A stretch of 64,000 bases of DNA, taken from assembly GCA_041690535.1 (NCBI GenBank), contig JAWLHA010000006.1:47181-111180 (forward strand), written 5' to 3'. This DNA is from JAWLHA01 sp041690535. GTDB lineage: Bacteria > Pseudomonadota > Gammaproteobacteria > Thiohalomonadales > Thiohalomonadaceae. The notes beneath the pieces were generated by a model. That model did not search any database. It was not told the DNA's origin and saw only the letters and a program-made list of their open reading frames with translations. Both the position numbers and the translations under genes were made by a program. Below, piece by piece: positions 1 through 8,775 of the stretch. The first letter of the stretch is position 1, and every line of letters begins with the position of its first letter.

Positions 1-528
1 TGCCCGGCCGCTTACGTCCAAGGCGGTGAAGGGCTCGTCCAGAATCCACAGTCGCGCAGACGACAGGAGCAATCGCCCCAGTGCAACGCGCCGCCGCTGC
101 CCGGCAGAGAGCTTGTAGCAGGGCAACTCTTCGTGCCCTTCCGGCAACCCCAGGCGCTCCAGTGCGTCCTCGGGCGCCATTCCGTTGCGCGGACCGCCCA
201 AGGCGGCCGCCATGGAGAGGTTTTCCAGCGGGGTGAGCGACTCTTTGAGACCGGGAGTGTGTGCCACGTAGGCAAGTTGGGCTGCGAAGTCGGGGAAAAC
301 CGCGTCGATCGCCTCCCCGCACCAAAGCACGGCGCCCCCGTCCGGCCGCTTCAGTCCACACAGGACCCGCAGCAGGGTGGTCTTCCCACTTCCGTTGCAC
401 CCTTCCACTTGCAGCAGTTCGCCCGGGCCGAGCGAAAAGCTCAGCTCATCGAAGAGCGTGCGCTCCTCGCGCATGCAGTGGAGACCGGTGGCGTCAAAGC
501 GAATGGTGCGTTCGCGATTGTCGATCAT
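1..528 (-). CDS. ccmA: CcmA, heme exporter ABC ATP-binding subunit (3' end cut by window edge)
   Basis: CcmA is the cytoplasmic ATPase of the CcmABCDE heme-handling system, which drives release of heme from CcmE for periplasmic cytochrome c maturation. The frame opens at an ATG at 526-528 and stays open to the left edge (176 codons of a usual ~205). Visible motifs are Walker A GCNGSGKTT near residue 45, an ABC signature LSAGQRRR near residue 142 and Walker B LWILDEP near residue 160. The C-terminus is off-window. A heme exporter fits a locus rich in c-type cytochromes (two diheme/tetraheme genes follow on the same strand upstream of it). A generic ABC ATPase is the alternative, but the short length and the ALGGPRNG-type middle favour CcmA. 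Confidence 0.85.
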   Translation of the reverse strand, partial: MIDNRERTIRFDATGLHCMREERTLFDELSFSLGPGELLQVEGCNGSGKTTLLRVLCGLKRPDGGAVLWCGEAIDAVFPDFAAQLAYVAHTPGLKESLTPLENLSMAAALGGPRNGMAPEDALERLGLPEGHEELPCYKLSAGQRRRVALGRLLLSSARLWILDEPFTALDVSGRA

Positions 529-708
529 CGTTCTAGTTATGTGTGGGCCGTGCCGGGTCTGCTGCCCGAGCGCCCTGGAAATGACCGCGAAAAAGTGGCC
601 AGACCCGATATTAGCCGGATTGCTGCCGCGTTTCCATCTACACCTTTGCGCGGAGAGCGGCCGAGTCCGGAAGAGCGAGCGAGCAGGTTGCATGGGGCCC
701 AATTGAAA

Positions 709-728
709 GGGGCCCCGGAGGGGGCCCC
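709..728 (-). terminator. Hairpin terminator after fccB
   Basis: Two copies of the self-complementary octamer GGGGCCCC are separated by four bases, giving an 8-bp GC stem. On the minus strand the stem is followed by TTTCAATT. It lies just past the fccB stop, so it is a plausible rho-independent end for the cytochrome/fcc transcript. The T tract is weak. Confidence 0.55.
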
Positions 729-754
729 AAACACTGCATCGCGTAGTTACCGGA

Positions 755-2047
755 TCAACCGAACACGTCGTGGGTGATGTTGGCGAACCAGCTGTGTGCG
801 TATTTGACCTCACGAGCCAGCATGTGCGGCGCGGCATCCGCAGGGGTGAGGCCGCCGGCGCCCTGCACCGCTGCGATCTTGCCGTCGTCGCCCAAGCGGT
901 AGACCGCGGCCACGGAGACCCCGTGCTCAGGGGCGATCACGCTGTAGCAGGTGTTGACGTAGGAGGGTTGGGGTGTCTCGATCCCGCCCAGCAGGGCCAC
1001 CACGGCCGCAGCGCACACCTTGGCCTGGGAGTTGGCGGAGTAGCCTGACTTCGGCATCGGACCGGCAACGGCGGCATCGCCGATAACGTGCACGTTGGGC
1101 TGCAGGGTGGACTCGAAGGTGCGGTGGTTTACAGGACACCAGCCGCTGTCGTCGGTCAGCCCCGCGGCAAAGGCGACTTTGCCGGCCTTCTGGGGCGGGA
1201 TCACGTTGATGACATCACCCTTGAAGTCTTCCACCTCGGCGGTGACGCTCATCTTCTTGGCGTCGACAGCGCTCGCCTTGCCGCCCTGGGCACCGTTCAC
1301 CCACTCGATCAGGCTGTTCTCCGTACCGAAGCCGTAGTGCTGCTTCCAGCCGGCAGTGAACAATCCCTGTTTGGCGAACTTGTCCTTGGGATCCAGTATC
1401 AGAACCTTGGACTTGGGCTTGTGCTGCTTCAGGTACATGGCGATCTGCGAGGCGCGCTCGTAGGGCCCGGGGGGGCAGCGGAACGGGTTGGGCGGGGCGA
1501 CCATGACGACGGTGCCGCCATTCTTCATGGCCTCCAGCTGCTTGCGCAGGGTGACGGTCTGGGGGCCGGCCTTCCAGGCGTGCGTGATGGTCTCGGCCAC
1601 CTGCTCGCTGTAGCCTTCGATGGCTTCCCACTTGAAGTCCACGCCGGGGGAGACGATGCAGCGGTCGAAGTCCAGGGTCTTGCCGCTGGCGAGCTTGACC
1701 TTGCGTGCAGCGGCATCGATGCCGGCGGCGCTGTCATGGATCACCTTGACGCCATGCTTGGCCAGGCCGTCATAGCCAAAGCGGATGGACTCGATGGTGC
1801 GGTCGCCGCTCAGCACTTCGTTGCTCATGAAGCAGGTGTGGTAGTGCTTGTTGGGCTCCACGATGGTGACATCGATGGAGGCGTCCATCATGCGAATGTA
1901 TTTGGCGGCGGTAGCTCCGCCAATGCCACCGCCGACGATGACGACCTTCTTGGCGGCGCCAAAGCTCAGCTGCGGGAAACCGATACCGGCGGCTGCGGTG
2001 GCGGTGCCGGCCAGTTTCAGGAAATTACGACGTGAAAAATGTGCCAT
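755..2047 (-). CDS. fccB: Flavocytochrome c sulfide dehydrogenase, FAD subunit
   Basis: FccB oxidises sulfide in the periplasm and passes electrons to the diheme cytochrome FccA. The 430-residue product opens with a twin-arginine signal (SRRNFLK). An FAD-binding VVIVGGGIGG follows at residues 35-44. Cys72 in the motif HTCFMSN corresponds to the cysteine that binds FAD covalently in Allochromatium vinosum, and Cys191 (FRCPPGPYER) and Cys367 (NTCYS) correspond to the redox disulfide. Subtracting about 30 signal residues gives 42, 161 and 337, the A. vinosum numbering as I remember it. The gene is followed by a hairpin and preceded by fccA with 21 bp between. The SoxF paralogue is the alternative, but no sox genes are visible here. 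Confidence 0.93.
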   Translation of the reverse strand: MAHFSRRNFLKLAGTATAAAGIGFPQLSFGAAKKVVIVGGGIGGATAAKYIRMMDASIDVTIVEPNKHYHTCFMSNEVLSGDRTIESIRFGYDGLAKHGVKVIHDSAAGIDAAARKVKLASGKTLDFDRCIVSPGVDFKWEAIEGYSEQVAETITHAWKAGPQTVTLRKQLEAMKNGGTVVMVAPPNPFRCPPGPYERASQIAMYLKQHKPKSKVLILDPKDKFAKQGLFTAGWKQHYGFGTENSLIEWVNGAQGGKASAVDAKKMSVTAEVEDFKGDVINVIPPQKAGKVAFAAGLTDDSGWCPVNHRTFESTLQPNVHVIGDAAVAGPMPKSGYSANSQAKVCAAAVVALLGGIETPQPSYVNTCYSVIAPEHGVSVAAVYRLGDDGKIAAVQGAGGLTPADAAPHMLAREVKYAHSWFANITHDVFG

Positions 2048-2068
2048 GTTGTTGTTCCCCCCCTTTCC

Positions 2069-2659
2069 TCAGTCGTTCTGGCTGGCGTAGAAGTTGACGA
2101 GCTGCTCGACGCCATCCTTGCTTTGCATAGCCTTCTCCATGGCCTTCTTCATTTTCTTCGGTGCTTCGCGGCTGCCGTTGTGGAAGTCTTCAAAGGTGTA
2201 GCGCAGGTAGGGTGACCACTGGCCGGCCAGGATCCCGGAGTCGTCTTCTGCAGAGCGGCCGCGATCGGCATGGCACTTCTCGCAGGATTTCTCGTGGAGC
2301 TGCAAGCCTTGTTTGGCCAGCTTGGTATCAAACGACTGGTTGGGGCGGACGAAGGTCTGCTTGGCGAAGAAACCTGCCATGGCTTCGATCTCTTCGTCGG
2401 TGTAGCCCTTGGCGATGCGGGTCATGATGGTGCTGGGCCGCTCACCGCTCTTGTACGCCTTCATGGTGTCGATGAAGTAGTCCTTGGAGACGCCAGCAAT
2501 GGTCGGGCTTGCAGGACCCTGGCTCACCCCGTTGGTACCGTGGCAGCCGGCGCAGGTGTTGGCCAGCATCGCGGCACTCGGCGTCGCAGCCGCGGCCGTG
2601 CCATTCAGGGCAAGGCCACCCAGAATGAGTGCACTCCCCAGTAGTGACTTGTATTTCAT
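2069..2659 (-). CDS. fccA: Diheme cytochrome c subunit of flavocytochrome c
   Basis: This is the electron-accepting partner of FccB. The 196-residue product has a Sec signal (about residues 1-25, ending TAAAA) and two heme-binding motifs, CAGCH near residue 36 and CEKCH near residue 131, one in each half of a duplicated class I cytochrome fold. The start is set by a strong ribosome site (AAGGAGG about 9 bases before the ATG at 2657-2659). A longer in-frame extension upstream exists but has no signal and no homology. The gene lies 21 bp before fccB in the same direction. A general c4/c553-type diheme cytochrome is the alternative name, but the pairing with fccB makes the assignment firm. Confidence 0.9.
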   Translation of the reverse strand: MKYKSLLGSALILGGLALNGTAAAATPSAAMLANTCAGCHGTNGVSQGPASPTIAGVSKDYFIDTMKAYKSGERPSTIMTRIAKGYTDEEIEAMAGFFAKQTFVRPNQSFDTKLAKQGLQLHEKSCEKCHADRGRSAEDDSGILAGQWSPYLRYTFEDFHNGSREAPKKMKKAMEKAMQSKDGVEQLVNFYASQND

Positions 2660-2781
2660 TATTGTTGGTCCTCCTTTTGTTGAAAAGGCGTTGCCGTGCA
2701 CGCACTGCAACGCACCCGAACTGTTTTGCTCCCGCTTTTTTTCAGAAGCGCTTCCGCCACAGGATCGGTGCCCAAACGCGC

Positions 2782-3122
2782 CTACCCAAGAGCGGAGTGC
2801 CTTCCCTTTACTGTGGTATCTGCTCCCGCAACGATCAGCGGCTGCACCCGTGCGACCCGACCCGTGCCGACGGCCTTCATGGGCGCCGTGCCGCCGTGAG
2901 CCGTCACGCCATCCACCTTGGCCCCAAGCCGAAGCTGTGTCAAGACCACCTCGGGCCGTCGCCGGCGGCGAACAGCAATGCGCTTGCCCCATCCTCAAGG
3001 AGGGCCAGGGCCGCCGCCACATCGCCCACCAGAGCGATCTCCCGGAGTTCCAGATCCAGATCACGGGCCTGGGCGACCGAAGAGAGGGTGAGTGCGGCGG
3101 CGACCAGGGTACGCTGATTCAT
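2782..3122 (-). pseudogene. Frameshifted ankyrin-repeat protein remnant
   Basis: The minus strand starts with a short exported-looking leader (MNQRTLVAAALTLSSVAQA) and an ankyrin-like segment (GDVAAALALLEDGASALLFAAG). That frame then stops at about 2940. In the -1 frame, starting where the first should continue, there is clear ankyrin sequence (RPEVV, LGAKVDGVTAHGGTAPMKAV, LIVAGADTTVKGRH) ending in a TAG at 2782-2784. Joining the two frames needs one inserted base near 2950 and gives roughly a 113-residue periplasmic ankyrin protein with about two repeats. The stop of the cytochrome gene upstream is only 3 bp away, so it sits in the same operon. A sequencing error is possible, as is true decay. 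Confidence 0.65.
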
Positions 3123-3125
3123 GTG

Positions 3126-3695
3126 TTAGAGCTCAACTTCATCGAGGGGAGCATCCGGCTGCTCATGGGCGATCCCTTTGTGGCAATCGATGCACGTCTC
3201 GCCTTTCGCGGCCGCTTCGGAGTGCTTCTTGCGCGCCGAGCGCCCTTGCGAACTCAACTCCATGGTGTCGAAAGAATGACAGGAGCGGCACTCGCGTGAG
3301 TCGTTGGCCTTCATCTTGTCCCAGACCCGGGTGGCCATCAGCCAGCGGCGTGCCTCGAAGGCCTCCTCGGTGTCGATGGTGCCCATCACTTCGTGGTAGA
3401 CATCCTTTGCTGCCATGACCTTTGCGTGGAGTTTCGGCAGGAACTCCTTGGGCACATGGCAATCCGCGCAGCCAGCGCTCACGCCCGAGGCATTCTTGTA
3501 ATGAACGGTCTCCTTATACTCCTCGTAGTTGCGTTTCATGGAGTGGCAGGAGGTACAGAACTCGGTTTCGTTGGTGTGGCCGAGAATCGAGCTGAACCCA
3601 CCGAACGAAAACGCCCCGGCGGAAAATACGGCCAGGCCGAGCACTGTGGCTCTGCCGTGGGGAAGTCGCAATCTCAGTTTCTTCTTGTCGGTCAT
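3126..3695 (-). CDS. NapC/NirT-family tetraheme cytochrome c
   Basis: This 189-residue membrane-anchored cytochrome typically takes electrons from (or gives them to) the quinone pool and exchanges them with periplasmic cytochromes. One N-terminal membrane segment (about residues 15-35) precedes four CxxCH sites: CTSCH, CADCH, CRSCH and CIDCH. Length and order match the NapC/NirT/CymA family. It heads the cluster that continues through the ankyrin remnant to fccA and fccB, which suggests a membrane link for sulfide-derived electrons. No nap or nir genes are visible, so a specific name is not justified. The start ATG at 3693-3695 begins MTDKKKLRLRL, a normal positive-inside leader. Confidence 0.85.
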   Translation of the reverse strand: MTDKKKLRLRLPHGRATVLGLAVFSAGAFSFGGFSSILGHTNETEFCTSCHSMKRNYEEYKETVHYKNASGVSAGCADCHVPKEFLPKLHAKVMAAKDVYHEVMGTIDTEEAFEARRWLMATRVWDKMKANDSRECRSCHSFDTMELSSQGRSARKKHSEAAAKGETCIDCHKGIAHEQPDAPLDEVEL

Positions 3696-4184
3696 ACCGT
3701 GCTCTCGGAGTCTGTTGTGTCACGCCCACGTTGCCCACCATCCCCTGACGCGCGACGTGTCCGGTACGAGAGCCCGGAATGGCCGCAGTCGCGCCTGAAT
3801 GGTTGGACGCCAAGGATTGCTCAGGGATGCCGCTTCGAGAGGGTGTTCAACCTGCGTATCTGGCCCCGGCTTTTCGCCATCAGTCTTTGCGATTGGGCCA
3901 ACCGCAGAGCCGGCACGCTGGTGAAAACACTCGAATCGGGGCTGGCGGTTCACTCCTGATGCCGCTGCCACCGAACGGGCCGGCGCTCCCCCCCGTTCTC
4001 CTTTTCTTATTTTCTAGTTATGTGTCTTGCATTATGGGCCCCCGTTGTTAGGGAACCTTTTTTCCCGATTGGGGAGAGCAATAACCGTACCAAGATATAA
4101 CCCTTTGAGAGACAAGGGTGTTGCAGCGCGGGCGCGGCATGACAGCTGGCCGCCAGAGCATGACAGTCATGACGTGTCAGTGTG
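3696..4184. other. Upstream region of the cytochrome/fcc operon, no gene seen
   Basis: No convincing coding sequence is present in this 490-bp gap between the tetraheme cytochrome and mobA. It holds a 14-base word shared with the ccmA upstream region (4012-4025) and a cluster of TGTCA/TGACA pentamers (4140-4210), and probably contains the operon promoter. Confidence 0.6.
4012..4025 (-). promoter_or_regulatory. 14-base word shared with the ccmA leader
   Basis: TTCTAGTTATGTGT (plus strand) occurs here and again at 531-544, directly before the ccmA start. On the minus strand, the coding direction of both downstream units, it reads ACACATAACTAGAA and contains a CATAACT that could serve as a -10 element. 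Both downstream units concern c-type cytochromes, so shared expression is plausible. The function is inferred. Confidence 0.35.
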
Positions 4185-4210
4185 TCATGTGCTGTCACTT
4201 GCTCCTGTCA
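4140..4210. repeat. Cluster of six TGTCA/TGACA pentamers
   Basis: Six copies of TGACA or TGTCA occur within 71 bp, including the inverted pair CATGACA (4159-4165) and TGTCATG (4183-4189). Part of the cluster overlaps the last codons of mobA. It might be a multi-site operator upstream of the cytochrome operon or a chance low-complexity run. Confidence 0.35.
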
Positions 4211-4793
4211 GTTGCTCGTTCAGTCGTTTCAACTCATCGGGGGTGTTGAGATTGGTGAATGCTTCGGGCGCATCGGCGAAATCGGCGATCACACTCTCTT
4301 CGCCCTCGATCCAGCGCATGACTTTGCGCTGTCCGCTCTCCAGGTATCGCTTCAGCCCTTGGGCCATTGAACGGCGGGCCAGCAAAATGGCAGGGTGGAT
4401 TCGGTGGCCATCGGAGACTGTGCAAAGGTCGGCCTTGCTCGACCCCATCGCCTGCACCATGCGGCTCACCAGGTCCTGCGGGAGCAGGGGGGTGTCACAA
4501 GGCACGCAAAGGACGTAGTCGCTGTCCGCGTGCTCCAGGGCGGCCAGCAGGCCCGCAAGCGGCCCAAGGCCTCCCGGCAGCGTGTCCTTGATCAGCTCAT
4601 GGCCGAAGGCCGAGAAGAGGGCCGGTGTATTGGCGCTGATGAGGATGCGATCGACCTGCGGTCCGATGCGTGCGGCGACATGCCCAAGCAGCGGGCGACC
4701 CGCCAGCTGCAGAAGTGCCTTGGGGCGTCCCCCCATGCGCCGACTCTGGCCCCCGGCCAAGATCACGGCAGTAACCAATGGTGAGGTGTTCAT
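4185..4793 (-). CDS. mobA: Molybdenum cofactor guanylyltransferase
   Basis: MobA joins GMP from GTP to molybdopterin to make the bis-MGD cofactor of DMSO-reductase-family enzymes. The 202-residue product has the nucleotide-binding VILAGGQSRRMGG at residues 10-22 with the follow-on GRPKALLQLAGRPLL, the acidic metal site PCDTPLL near residue 98, and a C-terminal FTNLNTPDEL typical of the family. Length matches the usual ~195. It is the last of three minus-strand genes (queG, kinase, mobA), 55 bp after the kinase. Its presence implies molybdoenzymes elsewhere in the genome. Confidence 0.93.
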   Translation of the reverse strand: MNTSPLVTAVILAGGQSRRMGGRPKALLQLAGRPLLGHVAARIGPQVDRILISANTPALFSAFGHELIKDTLPGGLGPLAGLLAALEHADSDYVLCVPCDTPLLPQDLVSRMVQAMGSSKADLCTVSDGHRIHPAILLARRSMAQGLKRYLESGQRKVMRWIEGEESVIADFADAPEAFTNLNTPDELKRLNEQLTGASDST

Positions 4794-4848
4794 GGGCGTA
4801 AACGGTGAGGTGGCAGTTCAGGTTAGAGGGAGCGCTTGAGCCGTCGGA

Positions 4849-5718
4849 TCACTCCGCCAGCCGGTCAAGCCCGTGTAGCCCGCACTTTTTGCCGGCCAGT
4901 CGGGAAGCCTCGATGAGCGCGATCTCGAGATCATGGCCTCGCAGCAGTTGATCGATCAGGCCGGCGTTGAAAACATCACCCGCCCCCAAGGTATCGACCA
5001 CCGCCGCTGGCGGGAACGCCGGTGCCCGGAATTCCTCCCCTGCGGCCCCGAGGGCGAACGCCCCGGCGGCACCCCAGGTGCAGGTCATCGCCTTGGCCCC
5101 GACCCGCTGCCTGGTGGCGCGGAGAAACTCCTCAGGGTCGTGAAACCCGTGATGCCGAGCATAGTCCCGGGAGAAGAGCAGGAGATCGGCGAGCCCGAGC
5201 AGCTCTTCGATCCCGGGGCGCGGCTTCTCCACCTCCAGTGAGATACGGATTTGGGGGCGGGTGCTGCGGGCGTACTCGAACATCCGCCGGGTCTCACGCA
5301 GGTTGCGCCCCTCGAAATGGAGCCACTGGTAGGGGGCAAGGTCCAAGGCGGAGAAACGGTGCAGGGTGTACTCCGGCAGGTCACGGTAGTGGACAATCGT
5401 TCGTGACCCGTTGGCGCGGTTGAGCGTGACGTAAGAGGTCGGTACCTTGCCGTGGCCAAGGGTCAGGACGGCACCCAGGTCAACCCCGTGACGGGCGAGA
5501 TCCTCGCGAATCAGACGGGCATCGGGCTCCTCCGCCAGCGTCCCGGCCCAGGTGCAACGGTGACCGAGCTGGCTGAGGGCCACCACCGTGTTGGCCGCAT
5601 TCCCCCCCCGGCGTACGTACTGGGTTGTGGCACGAAGTTCCTCATCTTCGTCGGGGTAGTGATCGACGATATTGACGATGTCCAGGGTCGCATTCCCCAC
5701 CGCGAGTATGTTAGCCAT
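4849..5718 (-). CDS. PfkB-family sugar kinase (ketohexokinase-like)
   Basis: This is a 289-residue ribokinase-fold kinase that would phosphorylate a sugar or nucleoside with ATP. The N-terminal substrate site NATLDIVNIVDHYPDEDEE and the GGNAANT motif (about residues 38-44) are present, and the C-terminal DTLGAGDVFNAG carries the catalytic Asp and anion hole. Overall features resemble animal ketohexokinase more than bacterial fructokinase. The ATG at 5716-5718 (MANILAVGN) is preferred over an upstream ATG that would run into queG. It begins 8 bp after the queG stop, so the two are probably cotranscribed. The true substrate is unknown. Confidence 0.8.
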   Translation of the reverse strand: MANILAVGNATLDIVNIVDHYPDEDEELRATTQYVRRGGNAANTVVALSQLGHRCTWAGTLAEEPDARLIREDLARHGVDLGAVLTLGHGKVPTSYVTLNRANGSRTIVHYRDLPEYTLHRFSALDLAPYQWLHFEGRNLRETRRMFEYARSTRPQIRISLEVEKPRPGIEELLGLADLLLFSRDYARHHGFHDPEEFLRATRQRVGAKAMTCTWGAAGAFALGAAGEEFRAPAFPPAAVVDTLGAGDVFNAGLIDQLLRGHDLEIALIEASRLAGKKCGLHGLDRLAE

Positions 5719-5726
5719 TGCTTTCC

Positions 5727-6800
5727 TCAAATGTCGGTAACGAGCCCATGTCGGGCCAAGGCCCACTGGACATGCTCACGCACCAGATCGGAGGGATGTC
5801 CGGCCCGCGAGCGCAGCGCACTCACCACGGCCGGTGTGCCCGGTGCGTTGCCGAGGGCGACGGCGAGGTTGCGCAGCCAGCGCGCGTGACCGAGCCGGCG
5901 AATCGCCGTTCCCTCGCTGCGCGCGAGAAACTCCTCTTCACTCCAGGCGAACAGCGCTACCAGTTCGGGGGCGTCCAGCCCATGGCGAACTGCAAAATCG
6001 CTCTCCCTGGTGGTCTGTGCGAACCGATTCCAGGGGCACGCCAGCTGGCAGTCGTCACATCCGTAGATGCGATTCCCGAGCGAGGGGCGCAACTCAACCG
6101 GAATCGCGCCTCTCAGCTCAATGGTCAGATAGGAGATGCAGCGTCGCGCATCCACTTGGTAAGGGGCGACGATGGCCTGGGTCGGACAGAGGTCCATGCA
6201 TGCGGTGCACCGGCCGCAGTGATTGCCAACGGCCGTATCGGTCGGGAGCGCCAGATCCACGTAGATCTCGCCCAGGAAAAACCAGGAGCCCTTCCGGCCG
6301 AGCAGGTTGGAGTGCTTGCCGATCCATCCCAGGCCCGCCTTTTCGGCGAGCGCTTTTTCCAGCACGGGGGCGCTGTCCACAAAGACACGGTGACCGAATG
6401 GCCCCACCTCCTCGGCGATCCGCTCGGCAAGGCGCTGCAGCCGCTTGCGCAGGAGCTTGTGGTAGTCACGCCCGAGGGCATAACGGGAAATATATCCCAA
6501 CTGGGACGTGGCCAGCACCCCTTCGGCCGCGGCCCCTTCGGGCAGGTAGTCCATGCGGGCGGAGATAACGCTGACAGTCCCTGGTTCCAGTTCGGCAGGG
6601 CGGCTCCTCTTGGTGCCGTGCCTTGCCATGTACTCCATCTCCCCCTGGAATCCTGCCTCCAGCCAGCCAAACAGGTGGCGTTCGGCCTCGGTCAGGTCGG
6701 TATCGGAGACCCCCACCTGCTGGAAGCCAAGCTCGCGCCCCCACTGGCGAATGGCCGCGACGAGTCGGTGAGGATCCAAATGGTTCTGGCTTTCTGTCAT
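5727..6800 (-). CDS. queG: Epoxyqueuosine reductase
   Basis: QueG makes the last step of queuosine synthesis in tRNA, reducing epoxyqueuosine with cobalamin and two 4Fe-4S clusters. The 357-residue product contains the ferredoxin-like cysteine sets CGRCTACMDLCP (about residues 197-208) and CDDCQLACPWN (about 247-257) and the family segment GLGWIGKHSNLL. Length matches the E. coli protein. The ATG at 6798-6800 (MTESQNH) is chosen because the open frame further upstream would run antisense into nnrD. It is divergent from nnrD across only 20 bp, as in many gammaproteobacteria. Confidence 0.93.
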   Translation of the reverse strand: MTESQNHLDPHRLVAAIRQWGRELGFQQVGVSDTDLTEAERHLFGWLEAGFQGEMEYMARHGTKRSRPAELEPGTVSVISARMDYLPEGAAAEGVLATSQLGYISRYALGRDYHKLLRKRLQRLAERIAEEVGPFGHRVFVDSAPVLEKALAEKAGLGWIGKHSNLLGRKGSWFFLGEIYVDLALPTDTAVGNHCGRCTACMDLCPTQAIVAPYQVDARRCISYLTIELRGAIPVELRPSLGNRIYGCDDCQLACPWNRFAQTTRESDFAVRHGLDAPELVALFAWSEEEFLARSEGTAIRRLGHARWLRNLAVALGNAPGTPAVVSALRSRAGHPSDLVREHVQWALARHGLVTDI

Positions 6801-6820
6801 AGCGGCTATGATAACGCCCA

Positions 6821-8296
6821 ATGGAGCACTTACCTTATGACCTTTACACCACCGCGCAGGTGCGCGAGCTCGATCGCATCGCCGTCGAGGAGCGGGGCAT
6901 TCCCGGCAGCGAATTGATGGAGCGGGCCGGGCAGGCCGCCTTCGCCCTGTTGCGTGAACGCTGGCCGGCGGCCAGGCGCATTGCCGTCTATTGTGGCGCA
7001 GGGAACAACGGCGGTGACGGCTATGTGGTCGCACGACTCGCCCTGGAGGCCGGTCTGGTGCCCGAGATCATCGCCATCGGCACGCCGGTGGCCGGAGGGG
7101 CGGCCGCGGCCGCTCGGGATGCCGCGCTGCGCGCCGGGGTACGGGTGCGCGCCTTCGAATCGGCAAGCCCGGAGGCCGACCTGGTGGTGGATGGACTGCT
7201 GGGCAGTGGCGCGCGGGGAGAAGTCCGCGAGCGGTGGCGTGCCGCTATCGGCGCGATCAACGAGGCGGGGCTGCCTGTCCTCGCGCTCGATATCCCCTCG
7301 GGGCTCGATGTTGACACGGGCATGGCGCTGGGTGCGGCGGTGAAGGCCCGCCTGACCGTGACTTTCATTGGGTTGAAGCAGGGATTGTTCACCGCAGAGG
7401 GGGTGGATCTCTGCGGCGAGGTGGCCTTTGCGGATCTGGGGCTTCCCCGTGAGATCTACGCGCGGGTGACGCCCGCCGCAAAGCGGCTCGAACCGGTGGG
7501 TCTCCAAGGGCTGCTGCCGCGCCGCTCCAGGAACAGCCACAAGGGGATGTTCGGCCACGTCCTGGTGGTGGGGGGGGAGCAGGGCATGAGTGGCGCAGCC
7601 GCCATGGCGGCGCGCGCGGCGGCGCGGGTCGGCGCGGGGCTGGTGAGTGTTGCGACCCGGGCGGGGCACGCACCGCTCATGAGCATCGCTCAGCCGGAGA
7701 TCATGGCCCAGGGTGTCGAGGAGCCGGGGCGCCTCAAGCCGTTGCTGGAACGGGCGAACGTGGTCGCCTTGGGTCCTGGCCTGGGTAGGGGGGCATGGGG
7801 TCGGGCAATGATGGCGCGGGTCCTGGAAAGTCACCTGCCCGTGGTGCTCGATGCGGACGGGCTTACCCTTCTATCCGAAGAGCCCGTCCGGCGGACCGGC
7901 TGGGTGCTCACTCCCCACCCCGGCGAAGCGGCACGCCTGCTCGGATGCAGCGTCCGGGAGATCCAGCAGGACCGCTTTCGTGCGGCCGCGGCCCTGCAGG
8001 CGAGTTTCGGCGGGGTCTGCGTGCTCAAGGGGGCCGGGTCGCTGGTGGTGGACGAGGATGGTATTCCATTCGTCTGCGGCAGCGGCAATCCAGGCATGGC
8101 CACTGGCGGAATGGGCGATGTGCTCACGGGCGTGATCGCCGGGCTGCTGGCCCAGGGGCTCAGTGCGGCTGACTCGGCCCGGCTCGGCACCTGTCTGCAC
8201 GGCCGGGCCGGCGACATCGCGGCCAGGGGGGGCGAGCGGGGCATGTTGGCCACCGATCTGCTGCCTCACATTCGAGCGCTGGCCAATCCGAATTGA
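6821..8296 (+). CDS. nnrD: Bifunctional NAD(P)HX epimerase / ADP-dependent NAD(P)HX dehydratase
   Basis: This enzyme repairs hydrated NAD(P)H. Residues ~1-215 form the YjeF_N epimerase domain, with the [11 protein letters not shown] loop near residue 53 and [12 protein letters not shown] near 150. Residues ~225-491 form the ribokinase-like dehydratase, with [20 protein letters not shown] and the nucleotide-binding [16 protein letters not shown] near 425. At 491 residues it is full length. Its stop overlaps the tsaE start by one base. It opens the conserved nnrD-tsaE-amiC-mutL-miaA-hfq-hflX-hflKC order. Confidence 0.93.
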   Translation: MEHLPYDLYTTAQVRELDRIAVEERGIPGSELMERAGQAAFALLRERWPAARRIAVYCGAGNNGGDGYVVARLALEAGLVPEIIAIGTPVAGGAAAAARDAALRAGVRVRAFESASPEADLVVDGLLGSGARGEVRERWRAAIGAINEAGLPVLALDIPSGLDVDTGMALGAAVKARLTVTFIGLKQGLFTAEGVDLCGEVAFADLGLPREIYARVTPAAKRLEPVGLQGLLPRRSRNSHKGMFGHVLVVGGEQGMSGAAAMAARAAARVGAGLVSVATRAGHAPLMSIAQPEIMAQGVEEPGRLKPLLERANVVALGPGLGRGAWGRAMMARVLESHLPVVLDADGLTLLSEEPVRRTGWVLTPHPGEAARLLGCSVREIQQDRFRAAAALQASFGGVCVLKGAGSLVVDEDGIPFVCGSGNPGMATGGMGDVLTGVIAGLLAQGLSAADSARLGTCLHGRAGDIAARGGERGMLATDLLPHIRALANPN

Positions 8297-8775
8297 TGAT
8301 GGAGACGAGCTTGGAGCTGGACCTGCCGGACAGCCTCTCCATGGAGGCCTTGGGCACCCGATTGGCCGCCTGTGTCACGCCAGGCAGGGTCGTCTTTCTG
8401 TACGGCGACCTGGGTGCCGGCAAGACGACGTTGGTGCGAGGTTTCCTTCGGGCACTGGGTCATGGCGGGGCGGTACGGAGTCCCACCTACACCTTGGTGG
8501 AGCCCTATCAGGCCGGGGCGCTGCGGGTCTATCACTTCGATCTGTACCGGCTCGCCGACCCCGAAGAGCTGGAATTCCTGGGGGTGCGGGACTACTTCGA
8601 TGGGCAGGCGGTTTGCCTGGTGGAGTGGCCCCAGTACGGCGAGGGCGTGCTGCCGCGGGCAGACCTGGAGATCCGGCTGGAGTACCGGCTCCCGGGGCGT
8701 CGGGCGCGGATCGCCGCATCGACTCCGGCGGGCCAAGCCTTGCTCGGTTGCCTCGCAAAGCGAGAACAAGCGTAA
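8296..8775 (+). CDS. tsaE: tRNA t6A biosynthesis ATPase TsaE
   Basis: TsaE is the small ATPase needed for TsaB-TsaD to place threonylcarbamoyladenosine on ANN-decoding tRNAs. The 159-residue product has Walker [14 protein letters not shown] near residue 40, the [10 protein letters not shown] switch near 63 and YHFDLYRL near 80. Three candidate starts are stacked (TTG at 8293, ATG at 8296, ATG at 8299). The ATG at 8296 overlaps the nnrD TGA by one base and is the usual coupled start. The length matches E. coli YjeE (153). Confidence 0.93.
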   Translation: MMETSLELDLPDSLSMEALGTRLAACVTPGRVVFLYGDLGAGKTTLVRGFLRALGHGGAVRSPTYTLVEPYQAGALRVYHFDLYRLADPEELEFLGVRDYFDGQAVCLVEWPQYGEGVLPRADLEIRLEYRLPGRRARIAASTPAGQALLGCLAKREQA

